From positions 24,700,269 to 24,764,268 of the forward strand of contig NC_135505.1 of NCBI RefSeq assembly GCF_052857255.1: a stretch of 64,000 nucleotides of DNA. Reading direction: 5' to 3'. This DNA is from Amblyomma americanum. Taxonomy: Eukaryota > Arthropoda > Arachnida > Ixodida > Ixodidae. Positions 51,934-61,624 of this stretch are shown piece after piece. Position 1 is the stretch's first letter, and the number at the start of each line of letters is the position of its first letter. The translations under genes were made by a program, and so were the position numbers. The notes under the pieces were generated by a model, which was given only the letters and a program-made list of their open reading frames with translations, had not been told where the DNA came from and did no database searches.

Positions 51934-53579
51934 CTATTTATGACGAGGCCGAAGAGCTTCCATGATGAGGGATGTCACCTGCTTCATCAGCGCTAATATC
52001 TTATCCACTGTCGGGGTAGTCACGGCTAACAGGTGGTCGGCACCTGATTGTGGCCCAGTGCTTACCCGAGGTGATTCCTCTGATGATTGCTCCCGAGTTA
52101 TTAGAATTCTTCGAGAGGGTTGAGAATGACGCTGTTCCCGGCGCTGGGTGAGTTTGTCTAGTCGGCGGCGAGCATCCACGATTGCATTGTCTAAAGCTGT
52201 GTCTTCATCTGTGGTATCCACATGTGATGGATGCACTGGACGTTTTGGTGTACCGTTTGATCCGGGAAGGTGAGCCGCTTGTGCTTATGTACGCTGGTGA
52301 GGAGACGTATGGTGAGCAGCGGGCTCAGATAAAGGAAGTTCAGGGAATTCGTTGTCGTCACATGCGAGAGCTGCAAAACGATTATTTGTAGGAACATCCA
52401 TTTTTGCAGGCGGCTTGTGAAACTTCTTCGCTTGCTTCTTATTTGGACAAGCGGAGGAGCGAACGTCATGGTCCGGTGATTTGCACAGGGCACAATGAAC
52501 TGTTGGTTCATTCATGTCGACCACAGCTGCTGGATTAAGGCAGGTATTTTGCATATGTCCTTCTTTGTGGCAGTGATAACAAAAAATACGACGAGGTCGG
52601 AAGGGCTGTGGTTTCACGATCGCACCGTAGTAGGTAAGGTACTTCGGGAGAGTCAACGGGCCTTGCAGGATAAGCAGGTATGAGCCCCGGCGACCCATAT
52701 GCCGTGCTTGCAGTACAACATGAGTTGAGCAGCGAATATTTGCGCGCATCTCCTCGGGAGGGCTCGTGCTGTCGACATGATAATCCATGCACCGGAGTGT
52801 GTCAGGACCAGATGCAAAATATATTTGCACCGGGACATGCTTGCTGTCATCCAGGGGGATCCGCGTAACTGCGCAAAGTTTCTGGGCGTCCATCAAGGAT
52901 GACAAGTTTACCGTGATGGTGTTCGATGGGCGATGGACGACAAACGCGCAGTAGTTCGAAGAGCCAAGAGCATGGTCAAATTGTGGCTTAAACATTCCGG
53001 GCAGGGATGGCAGTCATATCAAAGCGCAATGTAGGCCTGATGGTAACGCGGAACGAGTTCGCAGCAGGCGGAAGAGAGCCTTGACTCACGGGAGGCATCT
53101 GTGGAGGAGGCTCAGACGCTGGTGACGGCTCTTGGTGGGAATACTGAACTGGCGCGACGGGTACAGTTTCTTAAGGGAGTGAAACGGGCACGGAGGCGGT
53201 AGAGCAGTCCATGTCACAGGCCAAAGTCGTAGCATCGGAAGACGGCGCAGGCTGGAGGCCCAGAGGCTATGAAGATTGCGTGGACCTGGAGGCTGCGTCA
53301 GGTGGCAACACAGCGGGCATCCGCGTAGCTGTTGTGGACAACGCAGAATCCATGCAGACGCGTAGCGCGGCCTCGCTCGGCAGCGCCGAGCTAAGCCTAG
53401 CTTGCCCCTGAGGGTTCCGGTTGGGTTTTCTCACTTGAGAATGCGCCCACCGTGCCGGGAATTTCTCCGCAGGGGCATCGACAGCATTCGGTCTCGCGGA
53501 GGGCACTGTCCAACTCACGCAACACGCGAGAAGACAGCGAAAAGCGAAAACACAGACCTAGAAGCAGACACGTAGCCAC
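51934..53579 (-). pseudogene. LINE A ORF1, gag-like zinc-knuckle protein (copy 2)
   Basis: A Pro/Ser/Ala-rich N-terminal part (53579 to about 53010, with a frame change near 53000) is followed by an open block of 236 codons at 52995-52285. This contains GPLTLPKYLTYYGAIVKPQP, the knuckle CYHCHKEGHMQNTC (CX2CX4HX4C) and a second CALCKSPDHDVRSSAC. A TGA at about 52285 interrupts. The last part (52236-51934) is charged, with a coiled-coil-like ALDNAIVDARRRLDKLTQRR, and ends at TAG 51934-51936. It is the RNA-binding partner of ORF2. ORF2 begins within about 15 bases, in another frame, so translation of ORF2 was probably coupled. Confidence 0.83.
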
Positions 53580-53599
53580 CCACTAGGTCTTCCCACTGG

Positions 53600-53850
53600 T
53601 CTTCCTGTTGACTTTATAATGATTCCATGTATTTTTTCAATCGTCTTTCATGTTGTGCTTTGTCTGTTATTTCTTTCTTTTCCTCGGTATTCTGCTCCTG
53701 GCAGATTAAACTTGAGTCAGTCAGCGTGTTGTGTGTTTTCTTCCTTCGTACCGTGTTTTGCGATGTATTACTTTTCTTCATCTACAGAATGTTGTACAAG
53801 CTTGCCCCAGCTTCTTCCTCGTATTTTCTCAACAGTTTTGTAGAGTTGCC
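53600..53850 (+). mobile_element. Penelope-like 3' end
   Basis: CTTCCTGTTGACTTTATAATG, GTTGTGCTTTGTCTGTTATT, TTCTGCTCCTGGCAGATTAA and GTCAGTCAGCGTGTTGTGTG align with the terminal part of the piece at 48115-48465 read on its minus strand (GGCAGATTAAACTT, GTCAGCGCGTAGTGTGTCG). Here the strand is plus, the same as the piece at 48551-48669. LINE copy 2 therefore probably separates two parts of one element. Confidence 0.6.
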
Positions 53851-53904
53851 CGCAAAAGAATGAGGGCGCCCAAAGCCAAGCCAAGGTGCACAGAAGCCTC
53901 GGCA

Positions 53905-54300
53905 CACTCGAACTCATGAACTCAAACTCATTTATGACCAAATCTCACCTGGGCTCACTCAGACTCACCACTCATCTGGAGTCAACCACTAGTAGCTACT
54001 CGCGGCTCACTCATACTCAAGACTCATCTAGGCTCACTCACTCATTTCAACTCACGACTCATTTAGACTCACTCACTTATTTCGGCTTACCTGTCGGCTG
54101 GGCTCACTCATGTCGGCTCATGACTCATCTGGGCTCACTCATTTCGGCTCACGACTCATCTGGGCTCATTCATGTCGTCTCACAACTCATGATTCACGAC
54201 TCATCTGCGCTTCCTCATTCTGGCTCACTAGTCCATTTAAACTCATAACTCAGCCAGTCTCTTGACTTACGACTCCTATAAGCTCACTCATCGGACAGAC
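53905..54300 (+). repeat. Minisatellite B, ACTCAT-rich, unit about 31 bp
   Basis: Imperfect units built as GACTCATCTGGGCTCACTCA followed by TTTCGGCTCAC, most regular at 54060-54200. Sequence drift is large at both ends. The unit shares the ACTCA(C/T) theme with minisatellite A about 3 kb away. Confidence 0.82.
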
Positions 54301-55920
54301 GAATCTGCTCTACACCGAACAGCCCATGTTACTCGCCTGAAAGAACATTTACATGTGGCAACTATGCACTTGCACTTGTACTTTTCTATGGTTTTGTGCT
54401 CTAGAATTCACTGATGATTTTAGGCAACATTTAAAACACAGATAAACACTGCTTTTTGTGTTTCATAATTTTTTCCGTTATTTTTTAATGTTTAATATAT
54501 ATTGCTTCTATGCAGAGCTACCCTTTCTCTAGAATTAATCCTATTATCAAGCCTTTAAATCGGGGTGTTTCTGTGTTTGAACCATATTTTACGCCCATCT
54601 GAAGAGCAGCGAGAGCCTCCTGTTAAGGACTTTAGGACTGCTACGTTATTTTTATTTATGTTACTACTATGTACAGTTCTTACAAAACTAAGATTCCTAT
54701 CATACAGCTTTTCTCCTCGGCGACCCTTCGACCTTATTATATCTTAACGTATCCCATCTGAAGTGTATTTTTTAGCCTCATTGTCAGGGTTGTATCCTCT
54801 GCCATTTTCTTTCTTATCCGCACTTCATGGACGTGAGCAAAAATTGTGCCTTCTAGCGTGCGATAAGCCCCCCAAACACCTTGGATCCAATCTTCACTAA
54901 TTCGTCACGGACACACAAACGCCTGTGCAGCGGTGCGGCTTAGACACATCTGCAGGTAGGAGAGAGGCGAGGCTCGCCTTCGGAAATAGGCCCCATAGTT
55001 CACAAAAATTATGCGGGCACTTAAGCAATTCTTATGATGCGTAAATGCTATAGCACTGATTGTCTCTGAGTTTCTGTCGGGGACTTGGGAGCTTAACGTT
55101 GTTTCGCTGGAGCAGCTCACCTCGCGCGTTTGGCTGCGTTGGTCGTGTACTTAATCGGCAATGAACTGCAGCCTCCGGCCACGCTTTGCTGTCCCGCCTG
55201 ATGGTGTACACGCGAGCGATTCTACTGAAGGCCAAATCACCGCGGCGGCGAAAATACATGTTTAATTTCTAGCCATGTTTACATGAATACATGAATACCA
55301 CCGGGCGCGTCATATTTCCCAGTGTATATCGCGGAGGCAACACGCCACTGTCTATTTGCACATCAAGTCATGCGGGACAGTGGTATCTCGACCATGCGGC
55401 GGAGAGGGTCAGCCGCTCCCATCTTGAGCCAACACCCTCTGGAGAACTTTGCTTGAGCTTGGTCTGCTTTGTTATCTGAGTGAAGGGGTATTGCGCCCCA
55501 GGCAGGAAGAGGGGCGCCTCCAAACCTGCTATTATTCATCGCGGAAGTCGTCTTGCTCTTCTCGGAAGGAGAAAGTCACATTGTTGGTGATTAGGTCACT
55601 CGCGTGTGGCGTCTCTGCCACGAATTTCTGCCACGCGTGCCTGCCTGCCACAGTCAATCAGCCTGTTCCAGGGACGCGTAGCAAGCAAATCCCCACGGCG
55701 CGCTCAAGGTAACATGGCAGCGACGCCGTGAGCACGCGGTAGAAGGGCTCCAAGCGACAATGCTGTGATATCTCTCGCAAGGCGCGGTGCGTGTGTTTAA
55801 TATCACTAGACCCCGTAAAGTGATATTCACTGGAAAGCTTTCTGGGCTTCTCTCCTGTGTCCTTTCAACAGCTTCCTTTCATAGAGCTAAACAGGCACCT
55901 CCCCAATTTCTTCTCGAAAA
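54301..55920. other. Interval without recognised features
   Basis: 54301-54900 is AT-rich and 54900-55780 is more GC-rich. No coding similarity was found on either strand. Confidence 0.35.
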
Positions 55921-55925
55921 ATACT

Positions 55926-56230
55926 GTGAACATTTCGTCTGTGAACGAGGGTTTTCTTTTGAAGCGCGCTCAATATTCTGCTACTTGTCCATGCAGCAAC
56001 ACAAAAACGACGTTCGTGACTTTATAACTGAGCCCAATCGGGTAGCCGAACATTCCGAGGACTCAGGACATAGAACGAACTTTGACGAAAGCATCATCCT
56101 CGGTCCCGGAGCAAATAACTAAAAACGGCTCTTTCTCGAATCTTGCACATTCAAACTATTCCTAACCAGAAAAAAAACTTGCCATCGACCGTCCCGCACC
56201 TTTCACATCATCGCTTTCCTTCTTTCAGCC
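55926..56230 (+). pseudogene. GIY-YIG-type (Penelope-like) endonuclease fragment
   Basis: The frame at 55787-56122 contains CERGFSFEARSI, QQHKNDVRDF, EPNRVAEHSEDSGHRTNFDE and SIILGPG, then after a stop KRLFLESC. The order G-x-S-x-x-x-R, a basic HK block, A-x-H...T/SGH and a final RxxxES is that of the GIY-YIG nuclease at the C-terminus of Penelope-like retroelements. The GIY and YIG strands themselves are not recognisable upstream. It is a short, dead fragment in the same orientation as the piece at 53600. Confidence 0.62.
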
Positions 56231-56807
56231 ACTTTGCACGCTATCTTGAAAATTCAAAGATATACTGGTCACTGAGGAATAGTAGAAGTGAACGAATAAA
56301 TGATTTGCAAGAAATATTTGCCCGAGCTTGCCTTCATGTCGTCTTTCTCCGTTTGTTTCAGAGTTTGCTTGATTTCGTGCCACGCTGTAAACGTAGGGCT
56401 AATATTCGCGTTTTCATTACTACTGTATGGCGCGGAATAATTAAACACAAAAGAAGTCCGCATTTAGTTTCGACATTCGCATGTATGAATTTTATTTTTC
56501 CAGATAAGGTCTAGCCTTCTGACCGTGCGTGCAGACGGAGTATGTTTTGGGACATTGTATGCATAAAAAAGAAAGAATTAAACGTCAAAAGTACGGTGCT
56601 TATTGTTAGCAGACTGGTTAAAGTTCAGACCTAAAGACTTAAAGTTAAAATGCAAAACAAATGCTAACGCTGTGATGCGATGAGTTCTTAACTGCAGCTA
56701 GCGTGTAGGGAGGCCTGCCTGAGAGGCCTAGAGGCCTGTAGCTGCCCCTCAGGGGACGCAAAGATGTGAGGCCGCTGCATGCGTTTTGCAATTAAGCAAG
56801 AAACAGC
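56231..56807. other. Interval without recognised features
   Basis: No repeat or coding similarity was found. A 123-codon frame at 56143-56514 appears random apart from its overlap with the fragment above. Confidence 0.35.
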
Positions 56808-56821
56808 AAAAGAAGAACTAC

Positions 56822-57075
56822 GGTTAGGTTTATGGTTTATGGGGATTTAACATCCCAAAGCGACTCAGGCTATGAGGAACGCCGTAGTGAAGAGCTTCGG
56901 AAATTTCGACCACCTTGGATTCTTTAACGTGCACTGACATCACACAGAACACAGGCCTCTAGAATTTCGCCTCCATCGTAATTCGACCGCCGCGCTCGAG
57001 ATCGAACCCGCGTATTTCGGGTCAGCAGCCGAGCGCCATAACCACTTAGCTACCGGGGGGGGGGGGGGGGGGGGT
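56822..57075 (-). mobile_element. Full-length Ruka-type SINE with 14-bp target duplication
   Basis: On the minus strand: a C-run (21 bases, 57054-57074), box A GGTAGCTAAGTGGTTATGGC, box B GCGGGTTCGATCTCG, CGGCGGTCGAATT, core GTGCACGTTAAAGAATCC, GGTGGTCGAAATTTCCG, GTCGCTTTGGGATGTTAAAT and a tail of ATAAACC units. AAAAGAAGAACTAC flanks it perfectly at 56808-56821 and 57076-57089, which fixes both ends. It is the same family as 46502-46730. The homopolymer at its 5' end is inside the duplication. Confidence 0.94.
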
Positions 57076-57299
57076 AAAAGAAGAACTACAGCAAGCGCGT
57101 TACAGCCGGACACAGGTAATATCCACCAAGACCAAGCTCGTGTTTTTAGGACCTTAAGTGCAACAGCCACCGAAATTGCATATCAAGAAACAATGAAATT
57201 GCATTGCATCATCATCTGGATTAGAAGCTTAGGTATTGCGAGTGCACAGGAAACTCGACCGGTCTGACCACGACTGAAAATGATCAGATGTGACCCCCA

Positions 57300-57454
57300 A
57301 CTCACCAAGACTCAGATCATGATCTAAATGTGATCCCAGAATCACAATGACTCAGATCATGATCTGAACGTGAGGCCGGACTAATGACTGAGATCACGAT
57401 CTGAATATGAGTTCGGACTCACTCGCGACTCAGATCATTATATGAATATGAGTC
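57300..57454 (+). repeat. Minisatellite A, left part (unit about 41 bp)
   Basis: Units of the form GACTCAGATCATGATCTGAA then TATGAGTCCGGACTCACTCAC, about four imperfect copies. The centre AGATCATGATCT is a perfect palindrome. The array is interrupted at 57455 and resumes at about 58250 in phase. Confidence 0.88.
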
Positions 57455-58247
57455 TGGTATTAGGAATTGCCGCCAGCTGGTATTAGGATTGGCGCCAGCA
57501 TGTCTCGAGGATACCCACCAAGACCGAATCTCTCGCCAGGTGTCCGCGGGGTGCATTTACCGCACTCGCCCGGTCGGTGCTGCTTGGGACAAGCGGGGAG
57601 CAGGGTTCTGCGAAAGTCCTTTTAAGGAGTCGCTGTCACCGGCCGCAAAGTGGTTCCGGCGGTCTTCCTAATTTTCCCGACATCACCTACCCGACTACTC
57701 TTGGCCTCATGGGCACAGCACCAGCGTGGGAACGGATCGCCACAGTTGCTCGTCTGCCGGCTTCGCCGGTCATCGCTAATGGCAGAACCACTGGGGATTA
57801 TCTCCCGACGGGGCACTCTGGCTGTGCGCCTTGGCTTCTCCGAAGTTCACCGACCAGCGGAGAGCGGGCCGACCACCTGACATCTCCTGCCAGCCCGACG
57901 GGGAACTGGCCGCATACCCCTTTCCCTCGGGCTCAACTTATGCCAGGGGCGTGTCTATGTGTGCGGAGTTGTCTGTGTGTGATAGTGAAAGTTTTGGCTA
58001 CACCCACCACGGCGAGGGTGTCCCCTACCTGCTGAATTCAGGGAAGGCGCAGTGTATAAAACTGGACTACAGATGCAGTTGAAGCAGCTCACTTCTGAAC
58101 TCAAAAGCTTGTAAATATGTAAAATAAACCAAGTCTTCTTTCTCCACTCACTAACCCCTCACTCAGCGGCACTCAGGTCCGGGACGCAGCGGGCGTCATC
58201 TTGGCCGAGGTTGTGCCGAGAAGCGACTCCGATCCCCACCTTCAACA
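57455..58247 (+). mobile_element. Probable solo LTR inside minisatellite A
   Basis: It starts TGGTATTAGG (duplicated 23 bp further on at 57478) and ends TTCAACA. It contains a TATA box, GTATAAAAC with TATAAA at 58055-58060, and a polyadenylation signal AATAAA at 58123-58128 about 65 bases later, the spacing of an LTR R region. No internal retroviral-type coding sequence was seen. The flanking minisatellite continues in register on both sides. A clear 4-6 bp duplication is not visible, possibly because recombination within the array removed it. Confidence 0.5.
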
Positions 58248-58249
58248 CC

Positions 58250-58565
58250 GGGTTCACTCACGACTCAGATCTTGATCTTAATGTAAGCCCGGACTCATGA
58301 CTCAGGTCACGATCTGAATATGAGTTCACACTCACTCACGACTCAGTCATGATGTGAATATTAATCCTGGCTCACTCACGACTCAGATCATGATCTGAAC
58401 ATGAGTCCGGACTCAATCACGACTCAGATCATGATCTGAATGGGAGCCCAGACTCTCTCACGACTAGGATCATGATCTGAATGTGAGTCCGGACTCTCTC
58501 ACGGCTAGGATCATGATCTGAATGTGCGTCCGGACTCACTCACGACTCAGTTCATGATGTGAAGT
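58250..58565 (+). repeat. Minisatellite A, right part
   Basis: About seven units of the 41-bp repeat. AGATCATGATCTGAA is the most conserved part. Variants with CTAGGATCATGATC occur in two neighbouring units, as expected for local duplication. Confidence 0.9.
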
Positions 58566-58609
58566 TAGCGTGAGTGAGCCCGTGTCCACTCATAAGTGAG
58601 TTCGCCTAC

Positions 58610-59400
58610 CTATGAAGGTAACACTGCGGCAGACAGGTAGAAGAGGCGCGGGCGCTTTTCTGACGGTGCTGGTCGTGCATTCTTCGGCATGCGGAGTGGC
58701 TTGAAAGCCGGTTGTAAATTCGAAGGAATCTGGGCAGTAAGAGAGTATGGTGTCCATGACGCAGGAAGGCTCTTAGCCGTATACAAAAGAAAATACGGGG
58801 AAAAACCAGTAGTGGCTTGCGCTGCAGTTTTGTAAGCATATGTAACGAACGGTACAACGCGGTCACAGTTTTAGTGATCGGAAGAAATGTACATAGCCAT
58901 CGTGTCACCGAGGGTCCAGTTAAATCTCTCGGTCACGTCATTGGTCTGCGGATGATACGAATACATTGTGCGGTGAACGATATTACACTCCCGAAGAAGG
59001 GCTTCAACGACGCCGGACAAGAAGACGCGACCCCGATTGATGAACAATTCCTGAGCCGCACTGTGGCGACGAATGATGTTCTAAATGATGAAACCGGCTA
59101 CGTCAGAGGCCTTCGCAGCTCGTAACGGGGCAGTCCCCGCATAGCGCGTGAGATGATCAATGGCGACAATATTTCAACGGTCTCCAGTGGAAGTTCTGGG
59201 AAGAGGGCCAAAAAACTCGATCCCAACACGGTCGATTGGCTGCGTTGGGCAAGGTAAAGGTAGCAGAGGAACAAGCGAGTGCAGTGGCGGATTCTTGAGA
59301 GACTCACATTGCGGGCAAGAGCGGTCGTACTGCGGGCAACACGATATATACACCGCCAATAATACCGAAGACGTGGCAGGCAAACATTTTCAGCATACCG
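58610..59400 (-). pseudogene. pol: gypsy 2 integrase
   Basis: From the top: CPQCESLKNPPLHSLVPLLP (end of the zinc finger), IDRVGIEFFGPLPRTSTGDR, then in another frame DHLTRYAGTAPLRAAKASDV, INRGRVFLSGVVEALLREC, YHPQTNDVTERFNWTLGD and FVTYAYKTAAQATTGFSP. In active gypsy integrases the first block reads VGIDLxGP and the second SDRGxxFxS. Here both catalytic Asp are changed (to Glu and Asn), while the Glu in V-T-E-R-F-N is kept. It is inactive even apart from its frameshifts and the stop near 58885. Confidence 0.87.
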
Positions 59401-59739
59401 GCATGAGCGCTGCGCAGGCAGTCATGATAACTGGCACAAATGGCGGAGCGCAGATGTCGGGGAATCACGAACAGCCATTTGCGACAATCTGTTAGGTAGT
59501 CCTAACGGTACAGCAGCTGGTCACGCACGACAAATTAATAGGCTTGGCGACGGAGTGCTCTAGAAGGAAGGCGCGATGAGTGGTTGGGTAATAAATTCAG
59601 AACAGAAGCAATTCAAGGATATTTATGCTGCTCAGAAGCCATATCAATGGCGTCAAGGAAAGTTGTGAGGCGGGGAGCAGATGGTGGGTCAGCATCAGAG
59701 GGCGCAGGGGAGCATGAGAGAGAGAGGGCATCGGAGTGT

Positions 59740-60900
59740 TTACGACCGGAGCGATAATTGATCCGAATAGTCGTAATCTTGTAAACGGAGAGCCCAACTA
59801 GCGAGGCGGCTGGACGGATTCTTGAGAGAAGACAGCCAGCAAAGACCATAGTGATTTGTTATGACATCGAATGGGCGCCCATGTAAGAAGATGAGAAATT
59901 TTGTTACCGCCAAAATAATCGCCAAACATTCTTTTTCCGTGACTGGATAATTAGTCTCCGTTTTTGTAAGTGCACGGCTTGCGTAAGAAACGACATACTC
60001 TTGGAAGCCAGATTATCTCTGAGCAAGAACGGCACCCAAACTGATGCTTCTGGAGTCCATGTGGAGTTCTGTAGGGGCGGAATGGTCGAAATGGCGCAAG
60101 ATCGGAGGGGAGATGAGAAGACGGCGCAGAGTTGCAAAAGCTTCGTTGCATGCAGTGGACCAGGCTGAGAAGTCGTGGCTGCCGGCGGAAATTTGTGCCG
60201 GTTGTGCGATAATGGCAGCAAAATTCTTTATGGGCCGGCGAAGAAGGCGCAAATTCTAATAAAGCTTCTGAATTTTTTCAGTGATGTGGGCTTCGGGAAA
60301 TCAGCAACTCCACGAAGCTTGGCAGAATCTGGAAGGACAACATCCTTGGACACGACGTGCCCTAAGATAGTCAGCTGTCGGGCACCAAGACGACACTTAA
60401 TTGTTCAAGTTGAGCTGCATGCAATCGTCACTGAGAAATCGAAGAACACTCTCCAGGTGGATACGATGAGACGGAAAATCCTGTAAGGAGATAACATCGT
60501 CCACTTGTAGCAGAGGCGAGTCTGCCAATTCAGCCCCTGACAGACGCATTGGCGCACACGTTGCAGAGACCGAAGAGCAACACATTAAATTTATACAGGC
60601 CATGAGGCGTAATGAAAGCTGTTTTCGGGCGATAAGCTTCGTCCACCGGCACCTGCAAGAACCCAGAGCGCAGATCCAACGAAGAAAAGTAATATGCTCC
60701 TTGCTGGCAATCAAGCGCATCATCGATGCAAGACAGGGGGCAGACGACTTTCCGATGATTTTGTTTAGCCGGTGGTAGTCTGTGCAGAATCTAATAGAGC
60801 CGGCCTTTTTTTTGACGAGCACGACCGGAGAAGCGCACGAGCTGTAAGAGGGCTGAATCTCTCCACGGTGTAGAATGTCGCTCACCTGTTCATCATTGAT
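59740..60900 (-). pseudogene. pol: gypsy 2 reverse transcriptase and RNase H
   Basis: 60885-60397 gives CASPVVLVKKKAGSIRFCTD and YHRLNKIIGKSS, then palm and active-site pieces in shifting frames, including LLQVDDVISL. 60250-60013 covers [40 protein letters not shown] and SLGAVLAQR, the start of RNase H (normally TDAS). 59925-59740 covers [20 protein letters not shown] and [12 protein letters not shown], where the normal TDHxALCWL has Asn for Asp. Domain order and spacing are those of Ty3/gypsy pol. The catalytic substitutions and frame changes show a long-dead copy. Confidence 0.85.
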
Positions 60901-61413
60901 ACGGCACTAAGTGGCGGAGACGCGTTAAGGGCGCTGGCGCAAGGGTCCATGGGTTGTACTGTCCATATGGTGGCGAACCGCGGACGCGCGGAACCGCTGA
61001 AGCAAGGCGACGAACTGGGCGCGTTGGAGGGGTGGTAGAGCGGCGTCGACGAAATGGAAAACCAGATCGGGTGAGGTCGGGTTGGCGACCTCTAAGGGAG
61101 GAGTGAGGGCTTGATGTCATGCGCGTTAGGGTAATCAAGGACAGGAGGAGCGTCGTCTGGACCGATGACATCAACCGTGCCAAGCGATTCATTCTAAAGT
61201 GGTGGAGAAAGGCAACGGGTGCTCAACGTACAAGGCGCTGCAGCCACCAGAAATTGTGACCACAGCATGCGGGAGCATGAAATATTTGCAGTGCACACAA
61301 AAGGGTGAGGGTTAATAAAGGACAGTAATCTCAAATAGTGACCACAAGCCAGGGGCACAAGAACAGAAGAGAAATCTGGCACATCGGTTGTAGCATAGCT
61401 ACGGCGTGCTTAC

Positions 61414-61624
61414 TGTAACGCCAGATCAGGGAGGCAGCAACGTAGTCAGTAGAAGCAAAAATTCACGTTTATTCGTAGGTGTAGGGCGTATTTATAAGTA
61501 GCTAGTGGCAGGAAGATAGGAAGGAGCAAGTGTTAGTGGTGATAGTCTGAAGCTCTGAAGGATCGCCAGATAAGGCGATAAAAGGTGCGCGCACGCGCAC
61601 TTCCAAAACACACATGAAGTTACA
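61414..61624 (-). repeat. Candidate solo LTR within gypsy 2
   Basis: On the minus strand the segment begins TGTAACTTCATGTG and ends CTGGCGTTACA. It contains TTATAAATACGCCC (TATA box at about 61489-61496) and ACGAATAAACG (polyadenylation signal near 61474) in the right order. Gag-like sequence lies before it and the protease/RT linker after it on the same strand, so it seems to be an LTR placed between gag and pol of another element. No target duplication was identified. Confidence 0.4.

Larger units (their letters stand above)
48672..53590 (-). mobile_element. LINE family A copy 2, nearly full length, 3'-truncated
   Basis: The most complete copy, with ORF1 (about 53579-51934), ORF2 (51920 to about 48773) with endonuclease, RT and RNase H. 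The match to copy 3 ends at 48672 (AGATCTGCCAG side), so roughly 300 bp of 3' end are missing. A missing 3' end is unusual for target-primed insertion and suggests later deletion. Penelope-like sequence lies on both sides (48115-48670 and 53600-53800). Confidence 0.9.
58610..61380 (-). mobile_element. Ty3/gypsy element 2 (pol region)
   Basis: Read on the minus strand, the order is a linker, reverse transcriptase (about 60900-60300), RNase H (about 60100-59740) and integrase (59400-58610). It differs from element 1 by many residues and belongs to another family. The element is truncated at 58610 inside the integrase, just beside minisatellite A. Frameshifts and stops are frequent. Confidence 0.88.

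Noticed and set aside
1..53590. Segmental duplication of the region around 1-2660 and 49266-51925
   Set aside because: The similarity ends at LINE boundaries on the right side (2660/51925), with different flanks, so two LINE insertions explain it. The left flank of copy 1 is outside the window.
55787..55925. N-terminal part of the 111-codon frame before the GIY-YIG-like block
   Set aside because: No recognisable GIY or YIG strand, so only the part from about 55926 is annotated.
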